A stretch of 64,000 bases of DNA from Bradymonas sp963697525 (GTDB taxonomy: Bacteria > Myxococcota_A > Bradymonadia > Bradymonadales > Bradymonadaceae): the NCBI GenBank assembly GCA_963697525.1, contig OY969087.1, positions 6,820,001 through 6,884,000 of the forward strand. Reading direction: 5' to 3'. Below the pieces are notes generated by a model. The model saw only the letters and a list, made by a program, of their open reading frames with translations, made no database searches and was not told where the DNA came from. Below, piece after piece: positions 35,771-45,200 of the stretch. Within the stretch, counting starts at the first letter, position 1; each line of letters begins with the position of its first letter. Position numbers and translations under genes: made by a program.

Positions 35771-36891
35771 CACACCCTCCTCTCGAAGCGCACCAGCGCG
35801 ATCGCGAACATCACCACGAAGAAAACGGCCATCGCCGCGCAGTCGCCGGCGACGGCCTCGACACCGTTGCCGCGAAGCAGAATCGCGCGCAGCGCGTCCA
35901 CGAAATGCTTGGCGGGAAATACCGTGGCGATCACGCGCAGCACCCCCGGCATATTCTGGACCGGAAAGATGAACCCCGACAAAAGCAGCGCCGGCAAGAC
36001 CGTCGCGATGGTGGCGATCTGGCTGGCCACCGTCTGGCTCTTGGTCAGGATGCTCACCACCAACCCCTGGGCGAGCATGCCCAGCAGGAACAGAGACGCC
36101 ACGGCAAAGACCAGCACCAAGCTGCCGTTGATGGGCACGTCGAACAGCACCACCCCGCAGGTCAGCACCAACAACACCTGGAGCAGCCCCAGGCCAAAAT
36201 ACGGTGCCAGCTTGCCCAAGATGATGTCCGAGCGCGCCACCGGCGTGGCGAAGAGCTGCTCCATCGAGCCGCGTTCGTATTCACGGGCAATGGTCAACGC
36301 GGTGAGCATCACCGCGATCATCGCCAGGATGACCACGATGAGCCCGGGCACGATGAACACCGAGCTCTCCATGTGGGGGTTGAACAGGGTGCGCGTGGCC
36401 ACCGTGATCGGCGGGCGCGCCGAGCCGGTGACCTCGGCGAGCCGACGCTCGGCGGCGGCCAGCGCGATGGCGCGCCCGTACCCCATGGCCACGTTGGCCG
36501 AGTTGTTGTCCGAGCCGTCGAGCACGAGCTGGACGTCGGCCGCCTCGCCGCGCCCAAGCTCACGCTCGTAGCCGTGGGGGATGACCAGCGCGACGCGCGC
36601 CACGCCCCGGCGAAACGCCGGCTCGATGACCTTGGGATCGGCGCTATGCACCTGCTCGTCGAACGCGTCCGACGCCGTAAACCGGCGCACCAGCGCGCGG
36701 CTGGTGGCGGTGTGGTCCTGGTCGACCACCGCCAGCTTGACGTGCTCGACGTCAAACGAGATGGCATAGCCGAACAGCAGCACCAGCCCCAGCGGCATGC
36801 CCAGCGCGAACACCAGCACCTGCGGGTCGCGCAGGATGTGCATGACCTCTTTGAGCGCCATCGCGGCGGTTCGCTGCACGTGTTCGTTCAT
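35770..36891 (-). CDS. ABC-2 type permease (YbhS-like), first
   Basis: 373 residues, same topology as the next gene: N-terminal helix, periplasmic domain, then helices with the motif A-R-E-Y-E-R-G-S-M-E-Q-L-F-A-T-P. The two permeases would form a heterodimer. Starts inside the ATPase stop (ATGA overlap at 36888-36891). Confidence 0.88.
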   Translation of the reverse strand: MNEHVQRTAAMALKEVMHILRDPQVLVFALGMPLGLVLLFGYAISFDVEHVKLAVVDQDHTATSRALVRRFTASDAFDEQVHSADPKVIEPAFRRGVARVALVIPHGYERELGRGEAADVQLVLDGSDNNSANVAMGYGRAIALAAAERRLAEVTGSARPPITVATRTLFNPHMESSVFIVPGLIVVILAMIAVMLTALTIAREYERGSMEQLFATPVARSDIILGKLAPYFGLGLLQVLLVLTCGVVLFDVPINGSLVLVFAVASLFLLGMLAQGLVVSILTKSQTVASQIATIATVLPALLLSGFIFPVQNMPGVLRVIATVFPAKHFVDALRAILLRGNGVEAVAGDCAAMAVFFVVMFAIALVRFERRV

Positions 36892-37865
36892 GGCGAGGCC
36901 TCCGGTGCGCCGGGCTTGGTGGGCGCCGTGAGCACCAAAAAGACGTCTTCCAGGGTGGGGGTCGTGGGCTCGATGAACACCGGCTCCGGCCAGGAGCGAT
37001 CGAGCAGCTTACCGAGCGCGCCCGGCGCGGCCAGCCCGCCCTCCACGCGCACCCGCAGGCGCTCGCCGAAGACCTGCACGTCGACCACGCCCGGCTGGTC
37101 GACGAGCATCTGGCGAAGGGCGCGCTGATCACCCCGGCTACCCAGCGCATACATGGTCCCTGGCACCCACTGGCGCTTGAGCCCGGCCGGGGTGTCCAGG
37201 GCGACCAGCTCGCCGTCGACCATCAGGCCGACGCGGTGGCAAAACTCGGCCTCGTCGAGGTGATGGGTGGTCACGAACACGGTGGTCCCGCCGCGGGCGA
37301 GCCGGCGGATGAGCCGCCAGAAGTCACGCCGCGAGCGCGGGTCGACCCCGGCGGTGGGCTCGTCCAAAAAGATGAGTTCGGGCTGGTGCAACATGGCGCT
37401 GGCGAGCGCCAGGCGCTGGCGGATGCCGCCGGGGAGTTCGCCGGTCAGCGTGTCCTCGCGCCCGACCAGGTCGGCCTGCTCCAGCGCCGCCTGCACCCGC
37501 TCGCGCGCCGCGTCTCCGCCCAGCCCGTAGGCGCCGGCGAAAAACGTCAGGTTTTCGGCCACCGTCAGGTCCAGATACAGCGAGAAGCGCTGGGACATGT
37601 AGCCGATATGCTGTTTGACGTCGCGCGGGCGCTCGGCGACGTCGAAGCCGGCTACTTGGGCGGTGCCCGCCGTCGGCGCCAAAAGCCCGCACAGCATGCG
37701 GATGGTGGTGCTCTTGCCGGCGCCGTTGGCGCCCAGGTACCCGAAGATCTCGCCGCGGCCGACCTCGAAGCTCACCTGGTCGACGGCGGTAAACTCCCCG
37801 AAGGTGCGCGTGAGCTCGTCGACGCGGATCATCGGTGCCGCTGCAATCTTGGGCACGGCGCTCAT
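36888..37865 (-). CDS. ABC transporter ATPase (second of two)
   Basis: 325 residues, complete nucleotide-binding domain: G-A-N-G-A-G-K-S-T, signature L-P-G-G-I-R-Q-R, Walker B L-I-F-L-D-E-P-T-A-G-V-D, and T-T-H-H-L-D-E-A-E. The signature has Pro for Ser, a frequent variant. In E. coli YbhF two such domains are fused; here they are separate genes. Overlaps both neighbours by 4 bases. Confidence 0.9.
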   Translation of the reverse strand: MSAVPKIAAAPMIRVDELTRTFGEFTAVDQVSFEVGRGEIFGYLGANGAGKSTTIRMLCGLLAPTAGTAQVAGFDVAERPRDVKQHIGYMSQRFSLYLDLTVAENLTFFAGAYGLGGDAARERVQAALEQADLVGREDTLTGELPGGIRQRLALASAMLHQPELIFLDEPTAGVDPRSRRDFWRLIRRLARGGTTVFVTTHHLDEAEFCHRVGLMVDGELVALDTPAGLKRQWVPGTMYALGSRGDQRALRQMLVDQPGVVDVQVFGERLRVRVEGGLAAPGALGKLLDRSWPEPVFIEPTTPTLEDVFLVLTAPTKPGAPEASP

Positions 37866-38851
37866 GGGGCCTCCTCACCGGACGTCGCGTCGCGAGCAGC
37901 TGCCTCTTCGCCAGCAGATGCGGTGGCGAGTTGGGCCAAAAAGACATCCTCGAAGTCGGGACTGACGCGGTCGACGTGCACGCGCCGGCCGCGAAACCGG
38001 TCGATGACCGCGCGCACCTCGTCGAGCGCGCCCTGGCGCACGACCAGGCGCAGGCCGGCGGCGTGCGGCGAGACCGCCAGCACCGCCTCCACGCCCACCA
38101 GCCGCGTCTCCAGCTGGTCGCGCTCGTCGTCCTCAACGTAGATGACGTGGTGGTCGAAGTGGTCGACGAGCTCGGCGGGCGTCCCCTGGGCGAGCAGCCG
38201 GCCCTGGTGGATCAAGCCCACCCGGTGGCAGCGCGACGCCTCGTCCATATACGGCGTGGTCAAGATCACGGTCATGCCGTCGGAGACGAACTCGTGCAGC
38301 AGGTCCCAAAGCTCGCGCCGGCTGACCGGGTCGACGCCGTTGGTGGGCTCGTCGAGCAGCAAGATCTCCGGCTGGTGCAGCAGCGCGCAGCTAAGCGCGA
38401 GCTTCTTGTACATGCCCCCGGAGAGCGCGTCGGCGCGCCGGTCCTTGAAGCGTGTGAGCCGAGCGATATGCAGCAAGCGCTCACGGCGCTGGCGGATCTG
38501 CTGGGTGCTCAGCCCGAATAACCGACCGAAGAAGACCAGGTTCTCGTCGACGCTCAGATCGCCGTACAGGCTGTACTGCTGGGGCATGTAGCCGATGCGT
38601 CGGCGGGTGGCCTCACCCACCGGCTCGTCGAGCACCCGCGCCTGGCCGGCGTCGGCGTCCAAGAGCCCGGCGATCAGGCGCACGGTGGTCGTCTTACCGG
38701 CGCCGTCGGGGCCGACCAGTCCGAAGAGCTCACCGCGCGCGATCGAAAGCGACAAGCCGTCGACCGCCGCCACCCCGCCAAATGTGACGCGCGCCTCGCG
38801 CAGCGACACCGCGCTCGGCGCCGACGCTTCGGTCTGTGCCAGCGCGCTCAT
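37862..38851 (-). CDS. ABC transporter ATPase (first of two)
   Basis: 329 residues with G-P-D-G-A-G-K-T-T, L-S-G-G-M-Y-K-K, L-L-L-D-E-P-T-N-G-V-D and T-T-P-Y-M-D-E-A. The switch His is missing from this last motif (Thr-Pro instead of Thr-His), as in the first half of YbhF-like pumps, so the second ATPase probably carries most of the hydrolysis (inference). C-terminal 80 residues form a regulatory extension shared with the next gene. Confidence 0.9.
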   Translation of the reverse strand: MSALAQTEASAPSAVSLREARVTFGGVAAVDGLSLSIARGELFGLVGPDGAGKTTTVRLIAGLLDADAGQARVLDEPVGEATRRRIGYMPQQYSLYGDLSVDENLVFFGRLFGLSTQQIRQRRERLLHIARLTRFKDRRADALSGGMYKKLALSCALLHQPEILLLDEPTNGVDPVSRRELWDLLHEFVSDGMTVILTTPYMDEASRCHRVGLIHQGRLLAQGTPAELVDHFDHHVIYVEDDERDQLETRLVGVEAVLAVSPHAAGLRLVVRQGALDEVRAVIDRFRGRRVHVDRVSPDFEDVFLAQLATASAGEEAAARDATSGEEAP

Positions 38852-39945
38852 GGGGCCTCCGGGGCGCCGTGGACGCGGTGGACTTCGACGGGCATGCCCG
38901 GGCGAAGCTTCTGGTCGGCGTTGGCGATGGCGACGTCGACCGCATACACCAGCCGGGCTCGGTCGTCGCGGGTCTGCGTGTTGCTCGGGGTGAACTCGGC
39001 GTCGGTGGCGACGCGGGTGACGTGGCCCTCGAAGTTCGACTCGGGCATCGCGTCGGCGACCACGCCCACGCGGGTGCCGGGGTGGACCTGGTCGAGCTCG
39101 GCGTTGGCCACATAGTAGGTCGCCTTGACCGTGGAGATATCCACTACGGTCACCACGCGCTGACCAGGCATGACCACCTCCCCGGGCTCGACATAGCGGG
39201 TGCTCACATAGCCGGGCCCCGGCGCCACGATGCGGCAGTTGTCCACCGAACTGGTGGCCAGGTCGACGGCGGCTCGCGCGGCGTCGACCTGCGCCTGGGC
39301 GGCCGCGAGACGTTTGCGCGCCATATCCACCTGCGTCCGGGCCGTCTTGGCCTGCGCGCCCACCGCCTGCGCCGCGGCTCGCGCGGCCGTGGCCTGGGCC
39401 GTGAGCACGTCGAGTTGGCTGGCGTTGGCCTGGGCGCGCGTCTTGGTCTGGTCGAGGGCCTGGTCAGTCGTCCCGCCGCTTTTGTGCAGCGTGGCCATGC
39501 GCTTGGCGGCGCGCTCGGCGGCATCGCGTTGGATGCCCGCCGGCGTGAGGCTCGCCTTGGCGCCGCGGGCTTTCGCGCGGGCGGCCTGATACTGGTGGTG
39601 AGCAGCAGCGGCGCCATTTTGCGAAGCCGACACCGCGTCTTGTGCGACCGCAAGCTGCGACCTCGCGGCGGCCAGGTGGGCCCGGGCCTGCTCGAGATGC
39701 GCCTTGGGCTGGCGGCAGTCGAGCTCGGCGAGCAACTGGCCGCGCTGGACGCGGTCACCCTCGGCGACGTGCACCGACAGGACGCGCGCCGGGAGTTGGG
39801 CGGCGACGTCGACGCTCGTCCCCTCGATGGTGGCGCTGGCGCCGCCGGCGCCGTCGATGTCGGCCGCTTGGTGGCGCAGGCTCAGATACAGGACGACCGC
39901 CAGTGCCGCGGCCACGACGAAGAGTCCAACGAGTGCGCGCTTCAT
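38848..39945 (-). CDS. Membrane fusion protein, HlyD/YbhG type
   Basis: 365 residues: one N-terminal membrane helix, a lipoyl half-domain (V-A-A-Q-L-P-A-R-V ... V-A-E-G-D-R-V-Q-R-G-Q-L-L-A-E-L-D), a long Ala/Gln-rich coiled coil (about 80-240), the second lipoyl half and a beta barrel. It bridges the inner-membrane permeases to the outer-membrane channel. Overlaps both neighbours by 4 bases. Confidence 0.9.
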   Translation of the reverse strand: MKRALVGLFVVAAALAVVLYLSLRHQAADIDGAGGASATIEGTSVDVAAQLPARVLSVHVAEGDRVQRGQLLAELDCRQPKAHLEQARAHLAAARSQLAVAQDAVSASQNGAAAAHHQYQAARAKARGAKASLTPAGIQRDAAERAAKRMATLHKSGGTTDQALDQTKTRAQANASQLDVLTAQATAARAAAQAVGAQAKTARTQVDMARKRLAAAQAQVDAARAAVDLATSSVDNCRIVAPGPGYVSTRYVEPGEVVMPGQRVVTVVDISTVKATYYVANAELDQVHPGTRVGVVADAMPESNFEGHVTRVATDAEFTPSNTQTRDDRARLVYAVDVAIANADQKLRPGMPVEVHRVHGAPEAP

Positions 39946-41309
39946 GGCGACTCCTCCTTTGCGGGTTGATTCGACCGTACGGAAATTCCCTCGGCGCGCA
40001 GCAAGTCGGCGTGGGCCAGCGCGGCGTCCAGGCGCGCGCGCACCTGGGCGAGGCGTGCCTGATCGACGGCCTGCTCGGCCTGTCGAACGTCGAGCCGGGT
40101 CGCCAGGCCGGCCTGGCGGCTGGCGTGGGCCGAGCGCAGGTAGATCTGGGCGGCGTCGAGTTGGGCGGTGGCGGCCGCCAGCGACGAGCGCGCGATGCGC
40201 AGCCCCGCGCGCGCCTCGCGCCGGCGGCTGTGCGCTTCGTCAGCCTTGGCGCGCCGGGCGTCGGCGAGCTGGGCGGCGCGGGCCTGCAACTCGTCGATCT
40301 GCGCGCTGCGACGCCCGCCGTCGAAGACGTCCCAGGTCAACTGCACGCCGGCGCTGCCGCTGAAGCCGGCCACGGTCTCGATGAAGGTGCGCGGATAGCC
40401 ATAGCTCCCCTGCACGACCAGATCGACGGTGGGAAACCACCCCGAGCGCACCATGTCGACGCGGGCGGCCACGGCCTTTCGCCGAGCCTCGAGCGCCTCG
40501 ATTTCCGGGGTCTGCGTCCGGTCGGCGACCGCCAGACTCATCGTCGAGTCCTGCAGGCTGTCGCGCAGCGTCACCGGGGCGTCGTCGTCCAGGCCCAACA
40601 GCACGCGCAGGCTGTCGATCGCCTGGGCTTTTCGCTGCAACGCCTCGGTCTTGCGCCGCTGCAGTTCGGCCACGCGCGTCTGGGCGCGAGCGACGTCGAC
40701 GTCGTTGGCGAGGCCGGCCTTGCGGGCGTTGTGGGCGCGCTGGAGCGCGGCGCGCGCGGTCGCCAGAGACGCGTCGGTGACCTGGGCGGTGGCGTCGAAG
40801 AAGCTCGCGGTCAAGTAGGCGCGCCGCGCGGCCCAGGCGATGTCGACGGCGCGGGACGCCTGGTCGTCCTGGGCGGCCTGGCTGTCCAGACTGGCGGCGT
40901 CGACGCGCGAGGAGCGCGCCCCGAAGTCGAGCGCGCGCCAGGCGAGCTGAGCGGTTATCGACGCCGCCTGGGCGGTGCCCACGTCGTTGGTAAAACTCAG
41001 CGACTTGCTCTGACCGGGCGGGGTGATGCCGGTGTCCACGGACAGCTCGGGAACCGGCTGGATGAAGTGATAGCTGCCGAGAATGCGCAGCCGCGGCAGC
41101 CAGGCCGATCGCGCCTGCGACACGCGCGCGGTGGCGGCGCGCTTGGCGTCGGCGCTCGCCGCCACTGCCGGGCTGTGTGCGACAGCGCGGGCGGCTGCCT
41201 GTTCGAGGCCGAGCTCCTCGCCGAAGCCCGGCGACGAGGCCAGCGCCACCGTCAGGGCAGCGCTGGCGCTCATCAAGAAGAGTAATGTCGACGTTCTCCG
41301 GTGTGCCAT
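39942..41309 (-). CDS. TolC-family outer-membrane efflux protein
   Basis: 455 residues with signal peptide, then the internally duplicated helical pattern of TolC proteins: L-E-Q-A-A-A-R-A-V-A-H-S-P near the front, Y-x-F-x-Q-P-V-P, and L-T-W-D-V-F-D-G-G in the second half. Forms the exit duct for the pump encoded downstream. First gene of the operon; start at 41309 has GGAGG upstream, and the controlled promoter is at 41378-41406. Confidence 0.9.
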   Translation of the reverse strand: MAHRRTSTLLFLMSASAALTVALASSPGFGEELGLEQAAARAVAHSPAVAASADAKRAATARVSQARSAWLPRLRILGSYHFIQPVPELSVDTGITPPGQSKSLSFTNDVGTAQAASITAQLAWRALDFGARSSRVDAASLDSQAAQDDQASRAVDIAWAARRAYLTASFFDATAQVTDASLATARAALQRAHNARKAGLANDVDVARAQTRVAELQRRKTEALQRKAQAIDSLRVLLGLDDDAPVTLRDSLQDSTMSLAVADRTQTPEIEALEARRKAVAARVDMVRSGWFPTVDLVVQGSYGYPRTFIETVAGFSGSAGVQLTWDVFDGGRRSAQIDELQARAAQLADARRAKADEAHSRRREARAGLRIARSSLAAATAQLDAAQIYLRSAHASRQAGLATRLDVRQAEQAVDQARLAQVRARLDAALAHADLLRAEGISVRSNQPAKEESP

Positions 41310-41350
41310 GACGGCCCTCCATGCAACAGCGGTATGCTCGAGGCGCCAAA

Positions 41351-41430
41351 GTTAGTTGACGACAACCAACTAACCAAGAGATAGCGAGCACAAAAAGGAC
41401 TGTCAAGTTAGTTTTTCTTCACCAACAAAC
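41351..41430 (-). promoter_or_regulatory. Promoter of the efflux operon between two TetR operators
   Basis: On the minus strand TTGACA (41406-41401) is followed after 17 bases by TATCTC (41383-41378). Two 24-bp inverted repeats flank it. O1 at 41351-41374 is perfect, GTTAGTTG-N8-CAACTAAC, and lies at the predicted transcription start. O2 at 41407-41430 has the same spacing with two changed arm positions (GTTAGTTT-N8-CAACAAAC) and touches the -35 box. The centres are 56 bp apart. A TetR dimer on each would block polymerase (inference). Confidence 0.85.
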
Positions 41431-41435
41431 TTTCC

Positions 41436-42023
41436 TCAGGGAGCGAGCATGCGAGCGTACAGTTCGGCGACGCCGTCGATATAATCGGCGCGGTCGCGTC
41501 CGCTGGGGTTAAAGCCCAGGGCGTATTGCAGCATGCTCTGCACGTGGATCGAGCCGAGCATGGCGGTCGCGCATACGCGAAAATCGACCTCGGCGGCCAG
41601 GCCGCGCCGGTGCATTTGCTCGAGCCACCGCGTCACCGTCTCGACGACGTAGACCGGCGGGGGGGTGTCGTAGCCGTCGCGAAGCAGCGACGTGGGCAGC
41701 GTGCTCCACTGGATGGCGAAGATGCGCTGGGCGATGCCCTCAAAGAAGACCGAGGCGGCCTGAGTCACGTCGCGCAACTGCTCGACCAGCGGACGCTCGT
41801 CGTCCTCGTCGGGCAAGTGCGCAACCCACTCGGGGCGCTCCGGCGGCTTGAGCGCGGCGAGCAGCAACTGCTCCTTGCCCCCGAAGCGTTTGAGTAGCGC
41901 CTGCGCCGAGACGCCTACCCTCTCGGCGATCTTGGCCGTCGAGACGTTTGGCCCGTACTCGGCGATGCAGGCGCGCGCTGCAGCGATGATCTCTTCGTCG
42001 GAGACTTGTCGGGGTCGTGCCAT
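41436..42023 (-). CDS. TetR family repressor of the efflux operon
   Basis: 195 residues. The N-terminal helix-turn-helix matches TetR: I-I-A-A-A-R-A-C-I-A-E-Y-G ... T-A-K-I-A-E-R-V-G-V-S-A-Q-A-L-L-K-R-F-G. The C-terminal ligand domain is unrelated to known effectors. It is transcribed in the same direction as the pump genes, with the operators directly after its stop. Start ATG at 42023; a TTG at 42029 is in frame. No strong ribosome site. The ligand is probably a pump substrate. Confidence 0.88.
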   Translation of the reverse strand: MARPRQVSDEEIIAAARACIAEYGPNVSTAKIAERVGVSAQALLKRFGGKEQLLLAALKPPERPEWVAHLPDEDDERPLVEQLRDVTQAASVFFEGIAQRIFAIQWSTLPTSLLRDGYDTPPPVYVVETVTRWLEQMHRRGLAAEVDFRVCATAMLGSIHVQSMLQYALGFNPSGRDRADYIDGVAELYARMLAP

Positions 42024-42130
42024 GATCAATGCGGTTGCAAAGCCAACGGAGTCGCTCGTTGTAATTAATTAGCACGGTCGTGGACCGGATGCGAATGCGC
42101 ATGTCGTGAGGCGCGCCGCGCAGCCGCGGC

Positions 42131-42243
42131 CAACATGGTGTCAGACACCGTTACGAACGGCCGCCAACATGGTGTCAGACACCATTACGAACGCCCCCAA
42201 AAATGGCGCTCCCAACATGGTGTCAGACACCATTACGAACGGC
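42131..42243. repeat. Cluster of three REP palindromes
   Basis: Cores 42137-42149, 42171-42183 and 42219-42231, each preceded by aacat and followed by a g/cttacgaac-type flank. The cluster ends at the remnant of a methyltransferase 3' end (42235-42267). Confidence 0.9.
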
Positions 42244-42267
42244 CTATAATGCGGCTTTGCGCGCTCG
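42235..42267 (-). pseudogene. Remnant of a methyltransferase 3' end
   Basis: This 33-bp stretch matches 33716-33748, the last codons and right flank of the methyltransferase pseudogene, at 30 of 33 bases. On the minus strand it still reads R-A-R-K-A-A-L-stop. Nothing of the rest of that gene is found. Confidence 0.65.
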
Positions 42268-42278
42268 TGAGCGGCCGT

Positions 42279-45200
42279 TCATCGGCCGGCGGTGCTGACC
42301 GCGGAACTCAGCAACCCGGTGGTGTCCACCGTCATGGTGGGCGCGGCGAACACCCGCGCCGAGGCCGTGGTGGGATCGCCCAAGTAGTTGCCCGTCAGCG
42401 TCAGGTCGCCGAAGGCGGCGACATCCATATTGCTCGCCGACGGGTCCCAGACCACCACGTCGCGCAACTTCACGGAGGGCATGACCGTACCGCCGGTATG
42501 GAGGTTCAAGAAGAGCGTGTCCGAGAACTGGTACTCCGGCGAGTAGCCGTAGCGCCGCTCCGTCCCGCCGGAGCCGTTGGGCACGTCCTGGTAAAAGCCG
42601 TCGCGGAGGTACGCCACCCCCGAGGCGCCTCCAACACGCATATCGACGCTGTTGCCGGTGTACTGTTCGTTGATGATGTCCCCATAAATAGCCAGGATGG
42701 ACTGGTTGGCCGGGGTGGTCCAGGTGAATTGCTGCGAGTAGCCGCTGCTTATCGTGTAATCCTTCGTGACCGACACCGTCGAGATGCCCGCATCGGCGCC
42801 GTTGCCGGTGATGTTGTTGTTGGTCGGCGCCTTCCAGCCGCCGTTGCGGTAGGATCCCTCGATGAGCGCCCCCAGGTAGCGGTTCTGGCGCACGTTGTTG
42901 TACTCGAAGCTGCCGCCCAGACTGTAGATGTTGACGCGCAGGCCCACGGCGTTTCGCTCGAGATCGGATTGGGTCACGCTCAACGTCGACAGGACGGTGT
43001 CCTTGGACTGGGGGTCGTCGCTGACGTACAGCCCGTAGCCGTCGTTGTCGGACACGGTGCTTCGCGTCAGGCTGACGCTGGCCGTCTGGGAGGCATAACC
43101 GTTACCCACCGAGGTCACGCGCATGCCCTGCGCGTTGTCGGTGGCGGTGACGTTGAGCATCGAGATGCTGTCGTTGTCGTGGGCCTCGATGAGCAGGCCC
43201 AGTTGATTGCGCACCGCGGTGACATTGCTGATGGACATCGTGGCGCTGGTCCTCGAATCGTAATCGGTCGGGCAATCCCCCGGGTAGGCCGTGCTCCACC
43301 GACAGGCCATCGACAGACCCTGCTCGTTGCCGTCGAGGGTCAGGTTCTGCAGGTTCAGGTTGTTGCCGCGCCCGCGGAAACCGCGCACGTTGAAGCGCGC
43401 CACAACGTTGGCGATGGTCTGGTTGTCGACCGTCGAGCGGACGCCGTTTTCGGCGTACTCCACGAGGAGCCCCGACGACTGGAAGGTGCCCTGGTTTTCG
43501 ATGCCCTCCCAGGTGCCCGCATGCTTCTGGGTGGCCTCGTAGGGGGTGAACAGCACCGGGTCGGCCGAGGTGCCGTTGACGTCGAGCGTGCCGTTGATGA
43601 TCAGGGCGACGTCGCCGTAGGAGTCCGAGTCATCCTCGACGTGCAGCACCAACACGCGGGTGCCGGGGTCGATGGTCAGCGTCGCGCCGCTGGCCACGGT
43701 CACGTCGTTGGTCATGACGATCGTGCCCGACCAGGTGGTGTCGGTGCCGATATTGCCGGAGACGTATTGCAAGGTGCCCGTCAGATCGACGGTCTGAGTG
43801 GCGCTGGCCGTCTGTCCGTCGGCGTCGCGCACCTGCATCTTGACGGTGACGCTCGCCGAACTGGCGTAGGTGTGGCTGGCCGTCTTGGTCGTGCTCCAGG
43901 CGGTGTCCCAGGTGCCGTCGTTGGTCCAATCCCAGCGCACTTCCAGGGCCGAGCGTGGCGTCTGGTCGTCGCTGGAGGCGCTGGCGTCGACGATGGCCTT
44001 GGTCGACGACGACGGTGTCAGCGTAAACGCGGCGGTGGGCGGCTGCGAGTTGCCCGTGCCGCCGGGGTTCCCGGAGCTGGGCGGCGCGCCCGGCGTGGGC
44101 GTGCTCACGTCGACGAAATCGGTGGCGTTATCGTCGGTGTCCGAATAGCTGGCATCGCGCGCCAGGCTGTGGCCGGCGGCCACATCGGCCGCCGCACTGC
44201 CCTCACCGGCGAAGACATCGGAGCTTCCAAAGCTGCCGTAGCCCACCGCGTCGAGCACGGTGCTGCCAAATTTGAGTTGAATGCTGTCCGGCCCATTCTG
44301 GTAGTCGGCGTGGGCGTCGGTCATGTCGGCCGCGCCCAAGATGGCCGCCGACGCCGTCGGGTTGGCGACCACGAACAGGCCGTCGGCGCCGATGGTGCCG
44401 GCCAGTTGGATCTCGTTGTAGGTCGAGCCGCCGTTGCCGTTGATGCCCACCAGGCTCACCCCGGTCAGATCTGTGCCCGCGGGCCCGTGGATCTCGACGA
44501 AGGTGTCGTCGTCACTTCCCACCGCGTCGTAGACCACCTCGGAGATGACCAGCCCGGTCGGCGCGGGATTGCTCACGCAACTTCCGCTCTGGCAGCTCTG
44601 GCTGGCCGAGCAGTGCACCGTGGTCCCCCACTCCAGGCAACTGTCCGAGTCGAAGTTGCCGCAGGTGTGTGTAGAGCTGGCATCCACACACGCCGAGGCG
44701 CCGTCGGTGGAACACTCGTCGGTGCACGTCTGGGCGCAGGCGCCCGCGCTGCAGACCTGGCCGGCGCTGCAACTCTGGGCGGTGCCCCACTCCAGACAGC
44801 CGTCGTTGTTGTAGTCGTCGCACACCTCGAAGTCCGTGGTGCTTCCCGAGACACATTGGCGCGCACCGACCGTCGAACACCCGTCTGTGCAATTCAGCGT
44901 ACAACTGCCACCACTGCACACCTGACTGCCGGTGCAGGCCACCGGATTGCTCCACTCCAGGCAACTGTCGGAGTCGTAGTTTCCACAGGTGATCACCCCG
45001 CCGGAGGGGTCGCAATCCTTGGCGCCGGCCACCGTGCACTCGTCGGAGCAGCTCTGGGCGCAATGACCATTCGAGCATACCTGACCGGAGGCGCACGGCA
45101 CCGGGCTTCCCCATTCCAGGCAGCTGTCGGAGTCGTGATTGCCGCAGGTAACCACGCCGTCGCCGTCGCATTGGGTCGCCCCGGCGGTCGTGCACTCGTC

